A DNA stretch of 64,000 nt from SAR86 cluster bacterium (GTDB taxonomy: Bacteria; Pseudomonadota; Gammaproteobacteria; Magnimaribacterales; AG-339-G14). Within the stretch, counting starts at the first letter, position 1. Each line of letters starts with the position of its first letter. Of this stretch, positions 38,518 through 47,474 are shown piece by piece. A program made the translations under genes and the position numbers. Where the stretch lies: NCBI GenBank assembly GCA_028140145.1, contig JAOIOC010000005.1, positions 1-64,000 on the forward strand, read 5' to 3'. Below the pieces are notes generated by a model, which was not told the origin of the DNA, did not search any database, and saw only the letters and a program-made list of their open reading frames with translations.

Positions 38518-40111
38518 GAATAATTTTGGTGAACCAATTTTGAAAGTTAACAACCTTAATGTTGAATTTGCAAATGAATTTTCAACTTTTAAGGCTGTAA
38601 ATAATTTAAATTTCAACCTCTCTGAAAAAGAGACTTTAGCCGTTGTGGGAGAAAGTGGATCAGGCAAATCAGTTACAGCTTTATCTATAATGCAATTACT
38701 TCCTTATCCAATTGCATTTCACAGCAAAGATAGTTCCATAAACTTTCAAGGTACAGAACTTATAAATCTTCCTAAAAAAGAACTTGAGAATATCAGAGGT
38801 AAAAGAATATCAATGATATTCCAGGAGCCAATGACTTCATTGAATCCCTTCATAAAGGTAGGTAAGCAAATTATGGAGTCTATTCAAGTCCATAATAAGA
38901 AATCTAATAAAGAGGCACAAGAAAAAGCCATAGACCTATTAAGGAAAGTTGAAATACCAAACCCAGAGCAAAAATTTTCTTCATTTCCTCATCAGCTCTC
39001 TGGAGGACAAAGACAAAGGGTGATGATCGCAATGGCATTGTCAAACAATCCTGAAATATTGATTGCAGACGAACCAACAACAGCCTTGGATGTGACTGTC
39101 GAAAAAGAACTCTTAATTCTTTTAAATAAATTAAAAGAAGAGGAAAACCTCAGCATAATATTCATTACGCATGATTTAAATGTTGTCAAAAGATTCGCAG
39201 ATAAGGTTCTAGTGATGAATCAGGGTAATGTGATCGAAAGAGGAACTACTGAAGAAATTTTTTCATATCCAAAAGATTCTTATACAAAAAGGCTGATAGA
39301 GTCCATTCCTGAGCCTAAAGATATTAAAAGTGTTTCAGATTCCAGAATTCTAGAATGCGAAAAATTAAATGTAAGCTACCAAGTAAGAGAAGCTTCTCTT
39401 TTCCAAAAGGAAGAAAGATTTGATGCAGTCAAAGAAGTCTCATTCTCTTTATCAGCTAATTCAACTCTTGGAATTGTTGGAGAATCAGGATCAGGAAAAT
39501 CTACTATTCTAAAAGCAATTCTTGGCATAGAAGAGTATTCAGGAAAAATTATCTTTGAAAATGAAATATTAAAGAAAGATAAGCTAACTGATTTGAGGAA
39601 GAAGTGTCAGGTTGTCTTTCAAGATCCCTTTAGTTCTCTCTCTCCCAGAATGAGGGTGGAAGAGATCATCAAAGAGGGTTTGGATATTCATTTTAAGCAA
39701 TTGAGCAAACAAGAAAAAAAACAACGCATCATGGAATCAATAAATGACGTTCATTTGGATCCATCATGCCTTGAAAAGTTTCCACATGAATTTTCTGGAG
39801 GCCAAAGACAGAGAATTGCAATAGCAAGGGCATTGATTACAAATCCTAAATTGATCTTGCTCGATGAGCCAACTTCAGCATTAGATGTTTCAATTCAAAA
39901 GGAGATACTTTTGCTCTTGAAGGATTTGCAAAATTCCAAAAATATAAGCTATGTTCTGATTAGTCATGATTTAAGAGTAATCAGATCAATGTCAGATAGA
40001 GTTTTAGTCATGAAAAAGGGCACAATAGTTGAATCTGGTCCAACTGATCAGATATTTGATACACCTCAAGATGAATATACAATCAATCTTATAAATGCTG
40101 CTTATAATTAA
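38516..40111 (+). CDS. Fused dipeptide/oligopeptide-type ABC transporter ATPase (two nucleotide-binding domains)
   Basis: Energises import of a peptide-like substrate through a separate permease. Two complete ATPase units are fused: Walker A GESGSGKS near residues 45-52 and again near 322-329, signature LSGGQRQR and FSGGQRQR, Walker B LIADEPT and LLDEPT, each followed by an Opp/Dpp-type C-terminal tail. The layout resembles YejF and GsiA. No permease or substrate-binding protein gene is near. Start taken as ATG at 38516; a TTG 42 nt upstream would extend into the divergent gene. The two start codons overlap in CATG. Confidence 0.9.
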   Translation: MNNFGEPILKVNNLNVEFANEFSTFKAVNNLNFNLSEKETLAVVGESGSGKSVTALSIMQLLPYPIAFHSKDSSINFQGTELINLPKKELENIRGKRISMIFQEPMTSLNPFIKVGKQIMESIQVHNKKSNKEAQEKAIDLLRKVEIPNPEQKFSSFPHQLSGGQRQRVMIAMALSNNPEILIADEPTTALDVTVEKELLILLNKLKEEENLSIIFITHDLNVVKRFADKVLVMNQGNVIERGTTEEIFSYPKDSYTKRLIESIPEPKDIKSVSDSRILECEKLNVSYQVREASLFQKEERFDAVKEVSFSLSANSTLGIVGESGSGKSTILKAILGIEEYSGKIIFENEILKKDKLTDLRKKCQVVFQDPFSSLSPRMRVEEIIKEGLDIHFKQLSKQEKKQRIMESINDVHLDPSCLEKFPHEFSGGQRQRIAIARALITNPKLILLDEPTSALDVSIQKEILLLLKDLQNSKNISYVLISHDLRVIRSMSDRVLVMKKGTIVESGPTDQIFDTPQDEYTINLINAAYN

Positions 40112-40116
40112 AATTA

Positions 40117-41787
40117 ATGTCTAAAAAAAGAAAATATTCATCCTCTCTGGTTGATGGAATTGATCAAGCTGGTGCTCGGTCAATGCTTAGGCCAACAGGT
40201 TTTTCAGATGAGGATTTTAAAAAACCACAAGTCGGTATTGCTTCAACTTGGTCAAATGTGACTCCTTGTAACATGCACATCAATGAATTAGCACAAACCA
40301 TATGTAGCTCTGTTGATGATGCAGGGCTCAAATCAGTTCTTTTCAATACAATCACAATTTCTGATGGTATTTCAATGGGTACTCTTGGCATGAGATATTC
40401 GTTGGTTTCTAGAGAGGTCATTGCAGATTCAATTGAAACTGTTGTTGGGTGCCAGTCATTTGATTCCGTTGTAGCAATAGGTGGATGCGATAAAAATATG
40501 CCAGGTTGTATGATGGGATTGATAAGGTTGGATAGACCAAGTCTATTTGTTTACGGTGGTTCTATCAAGCCTGGGAAGGATCATACTGATTTTGCCACTG
40601 TTCTTGAAAAGGTTGGCGCATATTCTCAACATCAAATAAGTGAAGAGGAGCTAATAGCAATTGAGAAAAATGCACTCCCTGGACCTGGTTCATGCGGAGG
40701 AATGTACACTGCAAACACTATGGCATCAGCAATTGAAGCCTTAGGAATGAGTTTGCCTGGAAGTAGCTCACAAGATGCAATCTCTCAGGAGAAGAAAAAT
40801 GATTGCCTGGCTGTAGGTCAAGCTATCGATTACTTATTAGAAAAGGATATTAAACCTAGCGATATTCTAACCAAGAGCGCTTTTGAAAATTCTATTAAAG
40901 TAGTTATTGCACTAGGCGGCTCTACTAATGCAGTCCTTCACCTCCTAGCAATGGCAAAATCAGCAAATGTTGATTTAAATTTAGACGACTTTACCAGGAT
41001 AGGGAAAAATACACCTGTTTTATCTGACATCAGGCCTTCTGGTTACTATTTAATGAGTGATCTGAATGAACAGGGCGGTATTCAACCCTTAATGAAAATG
41101 ATGCTTAATGATAGATTGCTGGATGGAAGTTGTATGACTGTTTCAGGAAAAACTTTAGAAGAAAATCTTAAAGACATAGAACCCTATAAAGACGATCAAA
41201 AAATTATTGCTCAAATTAGTAAACCTATAAAAAAAGAAAGTCATATTAGAATTTTGAAAGGTAATCTAGCTCCTCAAGGAGCTGTAGCTAAAATAACTGG
41301 GAAAGAAGGACTGTCTTTTTCTGGTCCTGCAATAATTTTTGAATCTGAAGAAGAGGCAGTTGAAGCAATTTTCAAGAATACCATTCAAGAAGGTTCGGTA
41401 ATTGTTATCAGATATGAAGGTCCTGTAGGAGGCCCAGGCATGCGTGAAATGCTAAAACCGACTGCGGCAATCATGGGAGCTGGACTAGGAGATAAAGTTG
41501 CTCTAATTACTGATGGAAGGTTCTCAGGTGGATCTCATGGTTTTGTAGTTGGGCATATTACCCCTGAAGCTGCGAATGGAGGTCCTATTGGACTCTTACA
41601 GAATGGAGATTTAATCACTATAGATGCAAAAAAAGATCAAATAAACATTGATATCTCAGAAGAACAGTTAGCAGATAGAAAGAAAAACTGGCAATCTTTA
41701 AAAGAACCTCCCAGCAGAGGAGTGTTAGCTAAATACGCCAGATCAGTGTCTTCAGCTTCCGAGGGCGCTGTAACAGACGATTTTTAA
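40117..41787 (+). CDS. ilvD: Dihydroxy-acid dehydratase
   Basis: Fe-S dehydratase giving the 2-keto acids of valine and isoleucine synthesis. Three cluster cysteines are Cys51 (TPCNMH), Cys124 (GGCDKNMPG) and Cys193 ([12 protein letters not shown]), a set like that of the oxygen-tolerant 2Fe-2S enzymes rather than the E. coli 4Fe-4S type. Length 556. It starts 5 nt after the ABC ATPase and is about 10 kb from ilvIHC, so the pathway is split. Confidence 0.95.
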   Translation: MSKKRKYSSSLVDGIDQAGARSMLRPTGFSDEDFKKPQVGIASTWSNVTPCNMHINELAQTICSSVDDAGLKSVLFNTITISDGISMGTLGMRYSLVSREVIADSIETVVGCQSFDSVVAIGGCDKNMPGCMMGLIRLDRPSLFVYGGSIKPGKDHTDFATVLEKVGAYSQHQISEEELIAIEKNALPGPGSCGGMYTANTMASAIEALGMSLPGSSSQDAISQEKKNDCLAVGQAIDYLLEKDIKPSDILTKSAFENSIKVVIALGGSTNAVLHLLAMAKSANVDLNLDDFTRIGKNTPVLSDIRPSGYYLMSDLNEQGGIQPLMKMMLNDRLLDGSCMTVSGKTLEENLKDIEPYKDDQKIIAQISKPIKKESHIRILKGNLAPQGAVAKITGKEGLSFSGPAIIFESEEEAVEAIFKNTIQEGSVIVIRYEGPVGGPGMREMLKPTAAIMGAGLGDKVALITDGRFSGGSHGFVVGHITPEAANGGPIGLLQNGDLITIDAKKDQINIDISEEQLADRKKNWQSLKEPPSRGVLAKYARSVSSASEGAVTDDF

Positions 41788-41809
41788 TTTGCATTTTTAA
41801 AATTTAACC

Positions 41810-41815
41810 TAATAT
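41810..41815 (+). promoter_or_regulatory. Candidate -10 box of trxA
   Basis: TAATAT at this position ends 7 nt before the trxA ATG, with TTTGCA 16 nt upstream as a -35 candidate. The predicted leader is no more than one or two bases, and no Shine-Dalgarno is seen. Confidence 0.35.
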
Positions 41816-41822
41816 AAAAATC

Positions 41823-42143
41823 ATGAGCAAAACTATAGAACTAAATAAAGAAAACTTCACAGAAACGGTTGGTTCAAATAAACCTGTTTTAGTCGATTAT
41901 TGGGCAGAATGGTGTGGTCCATGCAAAATGGTAGCTCCAATACTTGAAGAAGTTGCTTCAGATATGTCAGATAAGCTGACGGTTGGAAAAGTTGACGTGG
42001 ATGAAAATCAAGAATTAGCAGCCCAATTAAACATAATGAGCATTCCTACGTTAGTACTATTTAAAGATGGAGAGGTGGTTGATCAGGCGATAGGTGCTTT
42101 ATCAAAGTCTCAGCTTCTATCCTTTTTGGAACAACACCTATAA
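41823..42143 (+). CDS. trxA: Thioredoxin
   Basis: Cytoplasmic disulfide reductase. The active site WCGPCK places the redox cysteines at 31 and 34, and the cis-proline loop MSIPTLVLF follows. Length 106 is standard. It lies just upstream of rho, the arrangement common in gammaproteobacteria. Confidence 0.97.
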   Translation: MSKTIELNKENFTETVGSNKPVLVDYWAEWCGPCKMVAPILEEVASDMSDKLTVGKVDVDENQELAAQLNIMSIPTLVLFKDGEVVDQAIGALSKSQLLSFLEQHL

Positions 42144-42227
42144 ATTTTACCTAGACTAGGGCTAACTAAGGTGTTAAATTTATTCACCTTGTCTTAGACA
42201 ATCTTTAATTAAATCCCAAAATTTGTT
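42144..42227 (+). promoter_or_regulatory. rho leader with hairpin
   Basis: The 84-nt gap holds AAGGTG (42168-42173) and CACCTT (42185-42190), a 6-bp stem with an 11-nt AT loop, and a small CCTAG-A-CTAGG palindrome just before it. There is no T-tract after the stem, so it is not a good intrinsic terminator. In E. coli rho is autoregulated through its leader; a similar role here is inference. Confidence 0.35.
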
Positions 42228-43490
42228 ATGCATTTAGGCGAATTAAAAGCCAAGCCCGTAGAAGAATTGCTCAGTCTTGCTGAGGACATGGGTATTGAAA
42301 ATTTAGCCCGCTCAAAAAAACAAGATGTTATTTTTGGAATTCTCAAATCTCATTCTGGAAAAGGTGAAGATATTGAGGGCGAGGGAGTTCTTGAAATTTT
42401 AAATGATGGGTTTGGATTTTTGAGATCACCGTCGTCTTCTTATTTAGCAGGTGCTGACGACATATATGTTTCACCAAGCCAAATAAGAAGATTTGGACTC
42501 AAAACAGGTGATTCTATATCTGGAAAAATAAGACCACCAAAAGAGGGCGAGAGATATTTTGCCTTGCTGAAGATTGATGAGATCAACTTTAATGCACCAG
42601 AGCAAACGAAATCAAAAGTTGCATTTGAAAACTTAACACCTTTGTTTCCTGAAGAAAGAATCGTGATGGAGGCAGGAAATGGAACAACTGAAGACTTATC
42701 AGCAAGAATAATTGATCTAACTGCCCCAACAGGTAAGGGTCAGAGAGGACTTATCGTTTCTCCACCCAAAGCAGGAAAAACTCTTCTTCTTCAAACCATC
42801 GCTCATTCAATTGAAAGGAATAGCCCTGACAGCAAGCTCATGGTTCTTTTAGTTGATGAAAGACCTGAAGAGGTTACTGACATGAAACGTTCTGTTCGAG
42901 GGGAAGTAATCGCTTCTACCTTTGACGAACCTCCATCAAGACATGTTCAAGTAGCTGAGATGGTAATTGCCAAAGCCAGAAGACTTGTTGAAACAAAAAA
43001 TGATGTCATTATTTTGTTAGATTCAATCACTCGTTTGGCAAGAGCTTATAACTCTACTCAAGCAGCTTCTGGGAAAATATTAACAGGTGGTGTTGACGCT
43101 AATGCCCTTGAAAAACCAAAAAGATTTTTTGGTGCTGCCAGAAATATTGAAGGTGGAGGAAGTCTCACCATTATTGCCACAGCGCTCATTGACACTGGAT
43201 CGAGAATGGACGAAGTAATTTACGAAGAATTTAAAGGTACTGGAAATCAAGAAATTCATCTTGATAGAGCAATTGCTGAAAGGAGAGTCTTTCCAGCTAT
43301 CAACATAAGACGTTCAGGCACAAGAAGAGAAGAGCTCATAACCGATGATGCCGAACTTCAACGAATAAATATTCTAAGAAAGCTTCTCAATGATATGGAA
43401 GATGTCGATGCAACTGAATGGCTGATAGACAAACTTGGAAAACACAAGACAAACAATGAATTCTTCAGTTCAATGAAGAAAGGAAAATAA
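42228..43490 (+). CDS. rho: Transcription termination factor Rho
   Basis: Hexameric RNA helicase that ends transcription. N-terminal helix bundle, then a cold-shock-like RNA-binding domain (about 50-125, including [18 protein letters not shown]), Walker [12 protein letters not shown], Walker [11 protein letters not shown] and the Q-loop/R-loop region. Length 420. Rho probably carries much of the termination load here, since convergent genes leave no room for hairpin terminators. Confidence 0.97.
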   Translation: MHLGELKAKPVEELLSLAEDMGIENLARSKKQDVIFGILKSHSGKGEDIEGEGVLEILNDGFGFLRSPSSSYLAGADDIYVSPSQIRRFGLKTGDSISGKIRPPKEGERYFALLKIDEINFNAPEQTKSKVAFENLTPLFPEERIVMEAGNGTTEDLSARIIDLTAPTGKGQRGLIVSPPKAGKTLLLQTIAHSIERNSPDSKLMVLLVDERPEEVTDMKRSVRGEVIASTFDEPPSRHVQVAEMVIAKARRLVETKNDVIILLDSITRLARAYNSTQAASGKILTGGVDANALEKPKRFFGAARNIEGGGSLTIIATALIDTGSRMDEVIYEEFKGTGNQEIHLDRAIAERRVFPAINIRRSGTRREELITDDAELQRINILRKLLNDMEDVDATEWLIDKLGKHKTNNEFFSSMKKGK

Positions 43491-44060
43491 CTATTTTTCT
43501 TTGAGAAGCAGATATTTCTTCCTGCCAGAGTTAGTCTCTTTTATAACCTCCCAATTATTTTCTAAAAACCTTAAGTCTAGATCTTTTTCTACTTCAAGAT
43601 AAATATTTCCAGATTTAGCAAGAAGAGATTTTGTTTTAATTTTTAAAAGAACTTTTTCAGCAAGTTGTTCATAGAATGGAGGATCAACAAAAATTAGATC
43701 AAATTCATCATTTGCTTCATCTAACCAAGTAAGGACATCCTTATTATTTATAGATATATCCTCAAAAGCATCTAGCTTTTTGAGATAGCCTTTCAATTTG
43801 TCAAAGTGCTCAAAATTTTTTTCTACAAATGTAACTTTTTGAGCTCCTCTAGACAATGATTCCAATCCTAAAGAACCTGTCCCAGAAAATAAATCAAGAC
43901 AAGTCTTCCGATCAATGACCTGTCCAAGCCAATTAAATAATGTTTCCCTGAGTCTATCTGGAGTTGGTCTAAGATCATTAGAAGGTGAGAATTCGAATTT
44001 TCTTCCTTTGTATTTTCCACTGATTATTCTAAATGAACCTTTATTTGCTTTATTGCTCAT
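43491..44060 (-). CDS. rsmD: 16S rRNA (guanine966-N2)-methyltransferase
   Basis: Methylates G966 of 16S rRNA. FRIISGKYKGRK is the N-terminal motif, LDLFSGTGSLGLESLSRGA binds SAM, and IFVDPPFYE is the catalytic (D/N)PP(F/Y) motif. Length 189. Its stop directly abuts the rho stop on the opposite strand with no base between. Confidence 0.94.
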   Translation of the reverse strand: MSNKANKGSFRIISGKYKGRKFEFSPSNDLRPTPDRLRETLFNWLGQVIDRKTCLDLFSGTGSLGLESLSRGAQKVTFVEKNFEHFDKLKGYLKKLDAFEDISINNKDVLTWLDEANDEFDLIFVDPPFYEQLAEKVLLKIKTKSLLAKSGNIYLEVEKDLDLRFLENNWEVIKETNSGRKKYLLLKEK

Positions 44061-44070
44061 AATTTTCTTT

Positions 44071-44076
44071 TATAAT
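44071..44076 (+). promoter_or_regulatory. Candidate -10 box for flavin reductase/DUF4399 unit
   Basis: A TATAAT lies 22 nt before the ATG at 44099, in the 38-nt gap between rsmD and the flavin reductase gene. The -35 region overlaps the start of rsmD and is weak (TTGCTT at a 20-nt spacing). Confidence 0.35.
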
Positions 44077-44098
44077 TCTCTTTTCTAATCACTTATCA

Positions 44099-44557
44099 AT
44101 GCAAGATATATTTCTAAATATTTTAAGAACGCAAGCTCAAACTGTATATGTAATTTCTTCAGGAAATTCAGATTCGAAAGAGGCAATGACAGTTTCTTCA
44201 GTAGCATCGTTATCAGCTGATCCACCAAGGATGCTAGTTTGCATTAATAAATCTGCTGCCATGCATGATTTTTTAAAAACAACTCAATCTTTTTGTCTTA
44301 ATTTATTAAGCAATGGACAAAAACATGTAGCTGATATTTGTAGCAACTCAGAGAAAATAAATGAAAGATTTTCAAATGATTCTTGGCTTAATAAGCAAGA
44401 GACACCATATTTAGAAAATGCTCAATCAAACCTCTTCTGTAATTTAAAAGAAATTATGGAAGACACAACTCACTCAATCTTCGTTGGCGAGGTTCAAGAT
44501 TTAATTCATAATGACGCTTTAAAACCCTTGGTATATCAAGAAGGAAAATATGTTTAA
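44099..44557 (+). CDS. Flavin reductase-like FMN-binding protein
   Basis: Predicted NAD(P)H:flavin oxidoreductase or FMN-binding protein of the HpaC/flavin-reductase-like split-barrel family. AMTVSSVASLSADPPRMLVCIN is the flavin-binding signature, followed by FCLNLLSNGQ and the RF segment. Length 152. It probably supplies reduced flavin to a partner monooxygenase, but none is adjacent. It overlaps the next gene by 8 nt. Confidence 0.85.
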   Translation: MQDIFLNILRTQAQTVYVISSGNSDSKEAMTVSSVASLSADPPRMLVCINKSAAMHDFLKTTQSFCLNLLSNGQKHVADICSNSEKINERFSNDSWLNKQETPYLENAQSNLFCNLKEIMEDTTHSIFVGEVQDLIHNDALKPLVYQEGKYV

Positions 44558-44948
44558 GTTTCTTTATCTTTTAATTTTTGTTTTATGCTCAAACCTGGCA
44601 TTTTCAGGCGAGAATAAACTTTATTTTATTGAGCCTAAAGATGGTGCAACTCTAAATGGGCCTGTAAAAATAGTTTTTGGGTTATCTGGAATGGGAGTGG
44701 CTCCAGCTGGAATAGATTTTCCTAATACTGGGCATCATCATCTTCTTGTAGATTTAGAAGATTTGCCTGACCTTTCGAAACCTATCCCCGCTAATAAAAA
44801 TCATATTCATTTTGGCAAAGGTCAAACTGAAGCAATCCTTGAATTACCTAAAGGAAAGAGAACCTTGCAACTGTTAATGGGCAACTATCTTCACATTCCA
44901 CACAAAGAGCCATTAATTTCAGATAAAATTACAATCTTTATTAAGTAA
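44550..44948 (+). CDS. DUF4399 periplasmic protein
   Basis: Function unknown. A signal peptide (1-19) precedes a single domain with the DUF4399 pattern: YFIEPKDGATLNGPV, FGLSGMGVAPAG, TGHHHLLVD, HIHFGKGQTEA and RTLQLLMG. Its many histidines suggest metal binding, which is inference. Length 132. Overlaps the flavin reductase gene by 8 nt. Confidence 0.85.
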   Translation: MFKFLYLLIFVLCSNLAFSGENKLYFIEPKDGATLNGPVKIVFGLSGMGVAPAGIDFPNTGHHHLLVDLEDLPDLSKPIPANKNHIHFGKGQTEAILELPKGKRTLQLLMGNYLHIPHKEPLISDKITIFIK

Positions 44949-44966
44949 ATTTCCTTATAAACTCTA

Positions 44967-47315
44967 TTGATTTACCAAATCTTAAAATTTAAGAAAAAAT
45001 TATTTATTTTTTTCTGCTTACTCACTTTATCTAACTTTTCAGTAAGTGAAATTTTCATAGATGGAATTCTTGATGAAGAGCAATGGAGCTCAGCTAAACT
45101 CATTGATGACCTTGTAATCGTTCAGCCAAATACCTTAGAGAAATCAAAATACAAAACCGAGGTTTTATATTTTGCCAACGAAAAAGGAATTTATTTTGGT
45201 TTTAAAAATTTTAAACCTCCAGAAAGACAAACGCCGATTCAACATAAGCGGGATGCATGGATGGCAGACGGAGATAGAAATTTCATCATCATTGATTTTG
45301 TTGGTAATGGTAACAATGGATACTCTTTTGGAACTTCTTTAGGAGATTCGGTTGGCGACGGCACTGTATCAAATGAGAATCAGTTCAATCAGGATTGGGA
45401 TGGGGTGTGGTTTGTCAAAACCAGTCAAGATGGCGAAGCTTGGTACTCTGAATTCTTGATACCTTGGGATGTAGCACCTATTAGTTCTTCTACCGAAGAT
45501 GAACTAGAAATAAAAATTAGAATAAATACTTTCGATTTTCTCAGTAATGAATGGTCAAGTTTTCCTGCTATTTGGAGCACCGATTCAGCCTTTTTATCAA
45601 AATTTGAACCTATAAGAATTAAGAATTATGCCCGTGATGCTCAAAGTGATGCTGACTTCTACCCATACATTTCAATTTCACAAGAGCAAGTTACAGACGA
45701 GCAAATAAATAAAATAGGTGGAGAAATATTTTGGTCGATAGATGCTGAAAAGAGATTAGATGTAACTATAAATCCTGATTTTGGCCAAGTAGAAAGCGAT
45801 GATGTTATTGTTAATTTTGATTCAACAGAGACTTATTATGAAGATAGGAGGCCGTTCTTCACTGAAAATCAAAACTTATTTCAAATAACTGGCTGGAGAA
45901 CTTATCTAATAAATACAAGAAGAATTGGAGCAGCACCAGATTATGATTGTAATCAGCTTAGCGAACGATTAGTTGAAAAATGTCTTCAAGATAATTCATC
46001 TACAAGCGATATTGACCTTGCTCTAAGATATACCCAATCAGGAGCACTTAACGAGTTTGGTATCTTCTCTGCTTTTGAAAGAGGAACGGATATTTATAAA
46101 GGAAGAAATTTCCAAGCTATTCGCTACAGAAGAAATTTTAATGCAGGGAAGGTAGGCTATCTTCTAACTTATGCAGATAAACCAAACATTTCAAGGAGCG
46201 CTCAAGTACACACTTTTGATTACGAATATTTTATTAATCAAGATACTCGTTTTTTTGGAATGTTAAGTTACTCAGATATTGATGATCCTAATTTATCCAA
46301 GAATGGATCTGCAATAAGAGCTCTTATCTCGAAACAATTTACAAAAAAATTCTCTGGTTTATGGGCTTTCTCATCTTATGGCAAAGGATACGACATTAAC
46401 GATATGGGTTACAGTGAAATGAAGGAATATATGTCAACTGGATGGGTAGCAAACTATAGAGAAGCTGAATTTGCTGAAAACTCTCCTCTCCAAAGTTTGA
46501 CTGTTGACTCGAACGGTGGATTTAATAAAAGTGCCTCAGGAATATACGGCGGGTCTTTAGCTAATGTGAGTTTAAGTCTAGATTTTAAGGATTTTTCTTC
46601 TGTAAGACTGAGCTGTGAGTGTTTTCTTGATGCCGGTAAAGATTATATGGAAACGAGAGGTTTCCCAGATGCACCTTATATAAGAAATAAAGGAGGATAC
46701 ACCTTTGCTATTAGCTATGAGGCACCTGAGACTCTTGTATTTATTCCCTCAATGAAGGTGGAAAGTAGATCATCAGGATATGAATTTGATGATTCTTTGC
46801 TATCGAGAAAAGAGGAAGGTTGGGGTTTTAATTTGGGCGCAACTGTAAAACCAACAGATAATCTTAATATTAATTTGGGTCTAATTAGATATGACGAGGA
46901 TGAAAACTGGAGTAAATTTGAATACGACAACGTGTTCGGTTACTACCATAAGAAGAAACTCTCATCCTCTTTATCTTTAGGGTATTATGAAAGAAAGCAT
47001 GAATTAAGAATAAAAGCCCAGTTTTACTCTTTAACTGCAGAAGATCCCGAAGCTTTCTTTGTATCACCTGAAGGAAAAATGAAGTTCGCTGATGCAAACC
47101 TAAATTCATTCGAGTTGAGCCAAATGGCATTTCAAATCAGGTATAGGTATGAGTTGGCACCTCTATCTCATATATATGTGGTCTACACTAGAGGTGGAGA
47201 TTATTTCAGCTCTGATATGTCCTCATCATCATTTGATAAGCTTTATACAAAAGGATGGGATACAACATACTCGGATCAATTTATTGTAAAAATAAGGTAC
47301 AGATTTTCATCGTAA
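44967..47315 (+). CDS. DUF5916 outer-membrane protein with CBM9-like domain, copy 1
   Basis: Probable outer-membrane protein of unknown substrate. A signal sequence (ends near residue 27) is followed by a carbohydrate-binding family-9-like beta domain beginning IFIDGILDEEQW, then the family motif NPDFGQVESDDV, RRPFFTENQNLF, and a long series of alternating aromatic strands typical of a beta-barrel, ending in a terminal Phe-rich strand (YRFSS). Length 782. Start is TTG at 44967. The next gene is a paralog with the same architecture. No TonB-box plug domain is seen, so it is not a classical TonB-dependent receptor. Confidence 0.82.
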   Translation: MIYQILKFKKKLFIFFCLLTLSNFSVSEIFIDGILDEEQWSSAKLIDDLVIVQPNTLEKSKYKTEVLYFANEKGIYFGFKNFKPPERQTPIQHKRDAWMADGDRNFIIIDFVGNGNNGYSFGTSLGDSVGDGTVSNENQFNQDWDGVWFVKTSQDGEAWYSEFLIPWDVAPISSSTEDELEIKIRINTFDFLSNEWSSFPAIWSTDSAFLSKFEPIRIKNYARDAQSDADFYPYISISQEQVTDEQINKIGGEIFWSIDAEKRLDVTINPDFGQVESDDVIVNFDSTETYYEDRRPFFTENQNLFQITGWRTYLINTRRIGAAPDYDCNQLSERLVEKCLQDNSSTSDIDLALRYTQSGALNEFGIFSAFERGTDIYKGRNFQAIRYRRNFNAGKVGYLLTYADKPNISRSAQVHTFDYEYFINQDTRFFGMLSYSDIDDPNLSKNGSAIRALISKQFTKKFSGLWAFSSYGKGYDINDMGYSEMKEYMSTGWVANYREAEFAENSPLQSLTVDSNGGFNKSASGIYGGSLANVSLSLDFKDFSSVRLSCECFLDAGKDYMETRGFPDAPYIRNKGGYTFAISYEAPETLVFIPSMKVESRSSGYEFDDSLLSRKEEGWGFNLGATVKPTDNLNINLGLIRYDEDENWSKFEYDNVFGYYHKKKLSSSLSLGYYERKHELRIKAQFYSLTAEDPEAFFVSPEGKMKFADANLNSFELSQMAFQIRYRYELAPLSHIYVVYTRGGDYFSSDMSSSSFDKLYTKGWDTTYSDQFIVKIRYRFSS

Positions 47316-47453
47316 AAATAGTTAATAAACTAATCAAAAATATTCATAACTTCCAATAAAAAATATATAAGTTAATCTGACTTCAACATTGATCATATGA
47401 TTTCAGATAAAATATCATCTTTGATAGGTTAATCTTTTTTCAGATTTACACCA
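47316..47453 (+). promoter_or_regulatory. Intergenic region between DUF5916 paralogs with inverted repeats
   Basis: The 138-nt AT-rich gap holds a 10-bp palindrome ATCATATGAT at 47392-47401 and an inverted repeat TATCA-N4-TGATA at 47413-47426. They are plausible operator sites for the second paralog. No convincing terminator or -35/-10 pair is seen. Confidence 0.3.
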
Positions 47454-47474
47454 GTGCTATGCAAAGCATTCAAT

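Noticed and set aside
38518..38667. Longer N-terminal extension of the DsbD-alpha gene
   Set aside because: These codons lie antisense within the ABC ATPase, and the signal peptide starts at the internal ATG at 38517.
42144..42227. Hairpin before rho as an intrinsic terminator for trxA
   Set aside because: The 6-bp stem is not followed by a run of T, so it was recorded only as a leader hairpin.
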